From NCBI GenBank assembly GCA_900547345.1, contig URGG01000030.1, positions 1 to 18,667 on the forward strand: a stretch of DNA of 18,667 nt, in the 5' to 3' direction. Below, piece by piece: positions 14,428-18,667 of this stretch. Each line of letters starts with the position of its first letter. Within the stretch, counting starts at the first letter, position 1. The translations under genes and the position numbers were made by a program. The notes below the pieces were generated by a model. It was given only the letters and a program-made list of their open reading frames with translations. It was not told where the DNA came from and did not search any database. The DNA is from an uncultured Collinsella sp. (GTDB lineage: Bacteria; Actinomycetota; Coriobacteriia; Coriobacteriales; Coriobacteriaceae).

Positions 14428-15528
14428 CTATTTCACGCATTGAGCCGCGAGATAGTCGCGGAAGAATGGCAATTCAAATGCGACGAGCCCTCGTCCTCGT
14501 TCCCCGATGATGCCGGCATCTATCATGCGGCGTCGGTAGCGGGAGACCTGCTGCGGCGAACGCTTAAGGCGCTCGACAAGGTCAGCGGTGGTGGACTCTT
14601 CCTCGTCATCGAGCATGGCGATGAGGAATCGCTTGTCCTCTGCAGTGAGTTCCCGATAGGCTGCCGCGAGGATTCGGTCGTCCATCTCGTCGCGCGCGAT
14701 TTTGATTCCCAGGTCAAAGTCGCGTGACGAGATTTCCTTCGAATCGCTTGTGAGATCCCAGGCACGGTAGCCTACGAGCTGCAATAGGAAGGGAAAACCA
14801 GAGATCGAGCGAACGGCTCTATCGATTCCCTCAGCATCTGCCAGGCGATCGTTTTCCTGGATCGTGCGAATCAAGGCCTCGCGTACGTCATAGTCGGCAA
14901 TGCGACCCAGATGATATTGTTGGGCGCGGCGAAGGAACGAGACCGTCTTGTGGTTCAGCAACGTCGAGACGTTGTTGGGAAGTCCCGCCATGAGCAGGGC
15001 GACGCGTTTCCCATCGGTCACAAAGTGCTGATACGTCGCTGCGAGCTGAATCATCTCGTCGAGTGTCGGGTCCATCTCGTCAACCGTGACGAGCAGACCG
15101 GTGCCCGCCTCGTTGAGCTGGTCGATGATGTCGCTCATGCGATAACGCCAGGTTGAGGCATCGTGAACGCGACTGACCTCGATGCTGCCGAGTGGTGCAA
15201 TTCCGAGACCGGTGACTTCGAAGTGGTTGGACGGGTCGATAAGATGGCCGGCAGCACGTTTCGCCCCGAACTCGATTTCCTCAAGCATTCCCGGGAGCGC
15301 GGTCGTCTTTACGGCTATCCAGCCGTGGGATTCCGCCCTTGTCGCAAGCGATGACATGAGAGCAGTTTTACCGGTTCCACGCGCGCCTGAGAAGATCGAG
15401 GTCAATTCTGGGCGCCTGCGCTGGCTCAAGAAGGCACGGTCCAAATCCCGAATAATCTGTTGTCTGCCAGCGAGATGGGCAGGAACCTCACCAAAACTGG
15501 GGGTAAACGGGTTCTCAAGATATTTCAC
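14428..15528 (-). CDS. Second AAA/STAND-like ATPase, paralog of the one at 10120
   Basis: 366-aa predicted P-loop ATPase of unknown function. NPF-x-P (residues 6-10) and AGR (20-22) precede Walker A GARGTGKT (48-55); Walker B is LLVTVDEMD with Asp150 and Glu151. AGLPNNVSTLL followed by FLRRAQQ, and GFPFLLQLVGYRAWD, align with AGLPSMVDDLL, FLRRAQQ and GHPYMVQLVGYYMW of the first ATPase, so the two are paralogs. The C-terminus (TTADLVERLKRSPQQVSRYRRRMIDAGIIGERGRG) is a clear winged-helix-like segment, suggesting DNA binding. The start is a GTG at 15528 with AAAGGAG and a 6-base spacer. The promoter lies in an AT-rich stretch unlike its surroundings. The pair encloses the GNAT and UvrA-like genes and runs in opposite directions. 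Confidence 0.8.
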   Translation of the reverse strand: MKYLENPFTPSFGEVPAHLAGRQQIIRDLDRAFLSQRRRPELTSIFSGARGTGKTALMSSLATRAESHGWIAVKTTALPGMLEEIEFGAKRAAGHLIDPSNHFEVTGLGIAPLGSIEVSRVHDASTWRYRMSDIIDQLNEAGTGLLVTVDEMDPTLDEMIQLAATYQHFVTDGKRVALLMAGLPNNVSTLLNHKTVSFLRRAQQYHLGRIADYDVREALIRTIQENDRLADAEGIDRAVRSISGFPFLLQLVGYRAWDLTSDSKEISSRDFDLGIKIARDEMDDRILAAAYRELTAEDKRFLIAMLDDEEESTTADLVERLKRSPQQVSRYRRRMIDAGIIGERGRGLVAFELPFFRDYLAAQCVK

Positions 15529-15552
15529 ACGGCTCTCCTTTCACACCGCCGT

Positions 15553-15590
15553 TTAACTTCATTTTACTTTAGTTAATTCTGATTAAAAGT
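15553..15590 (-). promoter_or_regulatory. AT-rich promoter region of the second ATPase
   Basis: A conspicuously AT-rich stretch lies 25-62 bases before the GTG start. It holds TTAACT / AGTTAA (15553-15558 and 15571-15576, 12-base spacer) and a possible - strand -10 TAAAAT (15561-15566). TTAAT / ATTAA halves follow. These are reasonable promoter and operator features, but no strong -35 is visible. Confidence 0.4.
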
Positions 15591-15645
15591 GATGGTTCGT
15601 TATTTAGAGCATCAATCAGGCGTGTGTGTCATCGACGTGGCGCTT

Positions 15646-15680
15646 GAATGTGACAAAGGGACAGTTCTTTTGTCACATTC
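15646..15680 (+). repeat. GGGACAG palindrome copy E, overlapping the trmL stop
   Basis: Arms GAATGTGACAAAGG and CTTTTGTCACATTC (15646-15659 and 15667-15680) match at 13 of 14 positions with loop GACAGTT. On the - strand the right arm supplies the final ATG-TGA of trmL (stop at 15673-15675). GGGACAG is on the + strand, opposite to trmL transcription, so orientation does not follow the host gene. Confidence 0.9.
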
Positions 15681-16272
15681 CCGGAAAGCCTGTCTGGCGT
15701 AGGGCCTCGTAGAGGACGATGGCGGCGCTGTTGGAGAGGTTGAGGGCGCTGATGCGGTAGTCGTCCAGGTTGACGAAGTTACCGCAGATATCCTGCTGAA
15801 GGATGGCTTCGTGGCTGTCCTCGGTATGCCCCAGCGATTCCTCGTGGGCTTCCCAAGCCTCGGCGTTATCGAGTGAGTCGCAATCGCGCAGCATCGGGAT
15901 GCGCTCGCAGCACGTGGGCGCTGCAGCGAGTAGCTCCTCGGGAATGCCCGAGCTCTCGCTGCCAAAGACCAAATAGTCACCGTCGCGGTAGGTGCTTTGC
16001 GCATAGGTGCGGCGTGCCTTTTTGGTCAGCAGATGCAGGCGGCCATCGGCGGGGGAGAGGCCGTTGCGCGCAAGGAAATCCTCCCAGCCGGCATAGGTCG
16101 TCACGTCCAAGTTTTGCCAGTAGCCCAGTCCGGCGCGACGCACCGTCTTGTCGTCGAGCGAAAACCCCAGCGGCTCCACCAGATGCAGGCGGGCGCCGGT
16201 GACCACGCAGGTACGGCCGATATTGCCCGTATTGGCCGGAATCTCGGGCGCATACAGCACGATATTGAACAT
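15673..16272 (-). CDS. trmL: tRNA (cytidine/uridine-34-2'-O)-methyltransferase TrmL
   Basis: SPOUT-class enzyme that methylates the wobble ribose of tRNA-Leu species. The 199-aa product begins MFNIVLYAPEIPANTGNIGRTC, a classic TrmL start, and keeps the knot motifs GDYLVFGSESSGIP (98-111) and LNLSNSAAIVLYEALRQ (177-193). Between ERIPM (123-127) and RISALNLSN there are about 45 extra acidic residues (about 129-172) absent from the E. coli enzyme as I recall it. The protein ends at GFPGM, where E. coli continues a few residues past the equivalent GYPG. The last Met and stop lie in palindrome E. The ATG at 16272 has AAGGAG four bases before it; the frame is open further upstream, but that part lies across a terminator. 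Confidence 0.9.
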   Translation of the reverse strand: MFNIVLYAPEIPANTGNIGRTCVVTGARLHLVEPLGFSLDDKTVRRAGLGYWQNLDVTTYAGWEDFLARNGLSPADGRLHLLTKKARRTYAQSTYRDGDYLVFGSESSGIPEELLAAAPTCCERIPMLRDCDSLDNAEAWEAHEESLGHTEDSHEAILQQDICGNFVNLDDYRISALNLSNSAAIVLYEALRQTGFPGM

Positions 16273-16295
16273 GAATCTCCTTGGCTCAGAACGAA

Positions 16296-16328
16296 AAACC
16301 ACCACGAAGGGCACCTTCGTGGTGGTTT
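16296..16328 (-). terminator. Intrinsic terminator of the CobW-type gene
   Basis: A perfect 15-bp stem (AAACCACCACGAAGG / CCTTCGTGGTGGTTT, 16296-16310 and 16314-16328) has a 3-base loop. Read on the - strand it continues into TTTTT at its 3' side, so it ends the leftward CobW-type transcript before trmL. On the + strand no T-run follows. Confidence 0.85.
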
Positions 16329-16367
16329 GGCGGTTACGTAGGCAGAAAAATGCCCGCTTGGATAAAC

Positions 16368-17498
16368 CTAGGCGCGGTGCCAGTCGGTCAGACAGGCATC
16401 GAGGGCAGCGATGAGCGCATCCTTGTCCATGTGACGGCCGATGATGCACAGGCTCGTCATGCGGTCGCCCGTCTCGTCGTCCCAAATCTGCATGATCTCG
16501 GGGTTCTCGTCGATGATCTTCTGCTTCTCGCCCTCGGGCGCGGAGTCAACGAACAGACCGTTCTCCATCAGGCGCATCTGGTGGCCGGCCTGCTCAAACA
16601 TGTAGCACATGTCCGGATCGCCGGTCTGCCACAGCGGACCCTTGACACGGATGACCTCGTCGGGCCACTCCTGCTCAACAAAATCGGTGAACTTCTGCAG
16701 GTCAAACGGCTTGCGGCGCGAGTACACAAAGGTCTCGATGTCGTACTCGAGTACCTCGGGGTCGTCGTGCTCCTCGGGATGCTCCATGGCCTCGATCCAA
16801 GCGGCGGAGTTGTAGGCGCGCATAAAGTCGAAGCGGCCGGTATCGAGCAGCTCCTCCATGGGAACCTCGCCGTTTTGGGCCTCGACGATCACGGCGTCCT
16901 TCTGCAGGCTGCGCACGATGGCCTTGAGCTCGGCGATTTGTTCAGGCGTGACGGTATCGGTCTTGTTGAGGATCAGCGTGGAGCAGAACTCGATCTGCTG
17001 GATGAGCAGGCTTTCGATGTCGTCCTCGTCGATATCCTCGGCCAGCAGGTCGCGACCGCCGTTGAACTCGTCATACATGCGGGCGCAGTCGACCACGGCC
17101 ACGATGTTGTCGAGCGCGAGCTTGGGCTCGCCGCCCACCTTGGCCTCGTCGCAGAAGCTCGAGATGGTGTAGGCGATGGGGATAGGCTCGCAAATACCCG
17201 ATGCCTCGATGATGATGTAATCGAAGTTGCCCGAATCGGCGATGCCCTGCAGCTGGTTGGCCAGGTCATCCGAAAGCGTGCAGCAGATGCAGCCGTTGGT
17301 GAGCGGGATGAGGTCGTCGGTCTCGGAAAGGCCGCCGTCGGCGATGAGGCTGGCATCGACGTTGATCTCGCCGATATCGTTGACGATCACGGCGGCGCGG
17401 ATGCCGCCGTCGTTGGCGAGGATGTGGTTGAGCAGTGTGGTCTTGCCGGCACCGAGGTATCCGGTAAGCATGATGATCTTCACGGGTTTGTTGGGCAT
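16368..17498 (-). CDS. CobW/COG0523-family metallochaperone GTPase
   Basis: G3E-family GTPase that binds and delivers metal, often zinc, to client proteins. The 376-aa product has Walker A GYLGAGKTT (13-21), the metal-binding CxCC motif within NGCICC (Cys70, Cys72, Cys73), the IIEASGICEP switch region, and NKTD for guanine recognition. A CobW C-terminal domain follows. A short acidic/His segment (EHPEEHDD) near residue 240 could add metal ligands. The ATG at 17498 follows AAAGGAGG with a 4-base spacer; an in-frame ATG at 17519 is less likely. A possible - strand -10 (TATGAT, 17533-17538) lies upstream, and a strong terminator follows. I saw no clear Zur box. The specific metal and client are unknown. 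Confidence 0.92.
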   Translation of the reverse strand: MPNKPVKIIMLTGYLGAGKTTLLNHILANDGGIRAAVIVNDIGEINVDASLIADGGLSETDDLIPLTNGCICCTLSDDLANQLQGIADSGNFDYIIIEASGICEPIPIAYTISSFCDEAKVGGEPKLALDNIVAVVDCARMYDEFNGGRDLLAEDIDEDDIESLLIQQIEFCSTLILNKTDTVTPEQIAELKAIVRSLQKDAVIVEAQNGEVPMEELLDTGRFDFMRAYNSAAWIEAMEHPEEHDDPEVLEYDIETFVYSRRKPFDLQKFTDFVEQEWPDEVIRVKGPLWQTGDPDMCYMFEQAGHQMRLMENGLFVDSAPEGEKQKIIDENPEIMQIWDDETGDRMTSLCIIGRHMDKDALIAALDACLTDWHRA

Positions 17499-17584
17499 GT
17501 GCCCTCCTTTGTTAGACATGGCTTACAGCTGAATCATATGCCAAACGCCTGCTCTTATACCCACGCGCTGGCAAATAACACAGG

Positions 17585-17926
17585 CTACTCCCAGGCTCCC
17601 CATACATCGGGGCAATAACCGACGGTGGCCTTTTTGCCGTTACGCACGATGGGCTCGGCCAAGACCTGCTGGTTCTCGAGCAGTTTATCGAAGCGCTGAC
17701 TGGGGGTAAGGTGCTGAATGAGTGCGAGCGTTTCCTCGTCCTTGGCTTTGGGGTTGAGCAGCTTGTCGATGCCGCCGACCGCCTGCATCACGCTCGTGAG
17801 CTCGCCCTTGCTCATCTCCTTTTCCCTAAGGTCAATAAACTGCACCTTAATGCGGCGCTCCTTAAAATAGCGCTGGGCCTTCTTGGTATCGAAGGACTTT
17901 TTGGTGCCAAAAATCTGCACGTTCAT
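17585..17926 (-). CDS. Spx/ArsC-like thioredoxin-fold protein lacking the active Cys
   Basis: 113-aa member of the ArsC/Spx/YffB family. The fold is recognisable from MNVQIFGTKKSFDTKKAQRYF, the FIDLREKEMSKGEL segment and the C-terminal EPIVRNGKKATVGYCPDVW. In arsenate reductases and relatives the first loop holds a catalytic Cys; here the position is Ser11 (codon TCC), one base from a Cys codon. Only Cys105 remains. It is therefore unlikely to reduce arsenate by the usual mechanism and may be regulatory or inactive. Its start is 17 bases after the stop of the flavoprotein-like gene, so the two are probably one operon. The ribosome binding site is weak (GGCGGAA), which hints at translation coupled to the upstream gene. 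Confidence 0.82.
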   Translation of the reverse strand: MNVQIFGTKKSFDTKKAQRYFKERRIKVQFIDLREKEMSKGELTSVMQAVGGIDKLLNPKAKDEETLALIQHLTPSQRFDKLLENQQVLAEPIVRNGKKATVGYCPDVWGAWE

Positions 17927-17943
17927 GTATTTGTTCCGCCGTT

Positions 17944-18564
17944 CTACCTGATGAAGTTGGTCGTTGCTCGATCTGCCTCGGGTGCGTTGATGCCGGCGGC
18001 CTGTCCTGCCTCGATACAGCGAAGGAGCCAGGCCATGTTTTTGCCGATGTTGCGCATGGTGGCAAGGCCCTCGGCGTCCCTATTGGCGTCGCCGGGCACG
18101 CGACCAAACACGTTGTTCCAGTACGTGGAGGCAACCACGGGCATCTGGTTGATGGTGAAGTACTTATTGAGCACATCGAACGTGGTCGACGTACCGCCGC
18201 GACGGGCGACGGCGACGGCAGCGCCCGGCTTGTGTGCAAAGGCTTTGCTTCCGGCATAGAAGGCGCGATCGAGGGCCGAAAGGATGCGGCCGCTGGGGTG
18301 CGCATAGTAGACGGGCGAGCCAAAGACAAAGCCATCTGCCTGCTCGGCGGCAGCGATCAACTCGTTCACCACGTCGTCAAAGGTGCAGCGACCGCCAAGC
18401 TTGCCGCACTGGCCGCAACCGATGCAATCGCGAATGGGCTTGGCGCCCAGCTGAAACACCTCGGTATCAATGCCTTCTGCATTGAGCTGCTCGGCGACCT
18501 CGGCGAGTGCACGGGCGGTGTTGCCGTTTGCCTTGGGGCTGCCATTGACCAAAAGAACCTTCAT
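17944..18564 (-). CDS. Iron-sulfur flavoprotein-like NAD(P)H oxidoreductase
   Basis: Flavodoxin-fold protein of 206 aa, predicted to bind FMN and a [4Fe-4S] cluster. The phosphate loop VNGSPKANGNT (6-16) binds FMN. A compact Cys set, Cys47, Cys50, Cys53 and Cys60 (C-x2-C-x2-C-x6-C), resembles the cluster motif of archaeal and clostridial iron-sulfur flavoproteins. GFVFGSPVYYAHPSG is the second flavin-contact segment. It probably passes electrons in an anaerobe, to O2, quinones or nitro compounds; the acceptor is unknown. GTG and ATG are adjacent; the ATG at 18564 is chosen, with GAGGGAG six bases upstream. It heads a pair with the Spx/ArsC-like gene. A possible extended -10 lies at 18602-18607. 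Confidence 0.9.
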   Translation of the reverse strand: MKVLLVNGSPKANGNTARALAEVAEQLNAEGIDTEVFQLGAKPIRDCIGCGQCGKLGGRCTFDDVVNELIAAAEQADGFVFGSPVYYAHPSGRILSALDRAFYAGSKAFAHKPGAAVAVARRGGTSTTFDVLNKYFTINQMPVVASTYWNNVFGRVPGDANRDAEGLATMRNIGKNMAWLLRCIEAGQAAGINAPEADRATTNFIR

Positions 18565-18601
18565 CACAAACTCCCTCTGCTGTCGGTGACTGCTGCGGAG
18601 G

Positions 18602-18607
18602 ATTATC
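18602..18607 (-). promoter_or_regulatory. Possible extended -10 of the flavoprotein-like gene
   Basis: On the - strand the sequence reads TGC-GATAAT, an extended -10 form, about 37 bases before the start codon. A matching -35 is weak. The palindrome at 18631-18667 lies just upstream. Confidence 0.4.
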
Positions 18608-18630
18608 GCACGAGAGGGTAGATGGCGTGG

Positions 18631-18667
18631 GGCGCGATGTGAAACGGCTTGTGTTTCACATCGCGCC
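18631..18667. repeat. Perfect 15-bp palindrome at the window edge
   Basis: Arms GGCGCGATGTGAAAC and GTTTCACATCGCGCC (18631-18645 and 18653-18667) are perfect with a 7-base loop GGCTTGT. The ATGTGA / TCACAT inside the arms and the 7-base loop echo the GGGACAG palindromes, but the AAAGGGACAG core is missing. It runs to the last base of the window, so the arms may extend further. No T-run is visible. Confidence 0.8.

Noticed and set aside
10021..15680. Repeated palindromes read as a CRISPR array
   Set aside because: Copies are 0.6 to 2.6 kb apart with whole genes between them, and no cas genes are present.
16296..16328. Hairpin near trmL as another member of the palindrome family
   Set aside because: Its arms are unrelated, there is no GGGACAG core, and a T-run follows on the - strand, so it is an ordinary terminator.
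16281..17618. 445-aa open frame antisense to the CobW-type gene
   Set aside because: It starts inside a terminator hairpin and covers the full CobW motifs on the opposite strand; there is no independent evidence.
17585..17926. Functional arsenate reductase
   Set aside because: The catalytic Cys position is Ser and no ars genes are nearby.

Overview
The window reads as chromosome from a high-GC Gram-positive bacterium. Gene style, dense packing with clear AAGGAG-type ribosome binding sites, and short stop-abutting palindromes carrying GGGACAG suggest an anaerobic gut actinobacterium of the Coriobacteriia, perhaps Collinsella or a relative. That assignment is inference from general familiarity, not a search. 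Nineteen protein genes are supported. No rRNA, tRNA, CRISPR array, phage or transposase gene was seen. No gene-free stretch exceeds about 255 bases.

Layout. 1-4195: a terminator from an off-window gene, ung (uracil-DNA glycosylase, -), an EamA/DMT exporter (-) divergent from a LysR regulator (+), and a MATE efflux protein (-). 4196-4373: a large inverted repeat. 4374-7768: rlmA-type 23S rRNA methyltransferase (+), a small four-helix membrane protein (-), a 46-aa single-helix membrane protein (+), rsmJ 16S rRNA methyltransferase (+), a small Cys-rich zinc-ribbon-like protein (-) and a GNAT acetyltransferase (+). 7769-8022: a strongly hairpin-forming intergenic stretch. 8023-14388: a rightward run of a Tet(M)/EF-G-like GTPase, an AAA ATPase, a second GNAT and a UvrA-like ABC protein. 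14428-18564: a leftward run of a second, paralogous AAA ATPase, trmL, a CobW-type GTPase, a Spx/ArsC-like protein and an iron-sulfur flavoprotein-like reductase.

The most unusual structure is a family of about 30-35 bp palindromes, core AAAGGGACAG, arms ATGTGACAAAGG/CCTTTGTCACAT. Five copies lie in 10021-15680, and a diverged copy lies at 5191-5227. All six abut or overlap a gene's stop codon. In the Tet(M)-like gene and in trmL the terminal Met and TGA stop are themselves part of the palindrome arm. They behave like mobile REP-type elements that settle at gene 3' ends, or like 3'-end RNA hairpins.

Functionally the window leans towards the ribosome and toxic-compound handling: three RNA methyltransferases (RlmA, RsmJ, TrmL), a ribosome-acting GTPase, a UvrA/DrrC-like ABC protein, a MATE pump, an EamA transporter and two GNATs. 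The two paralogous Walker-type ATPases with C-terminal winged-helix-like regions bracket the GNAT-UvrA pair and are the least understood genes here.
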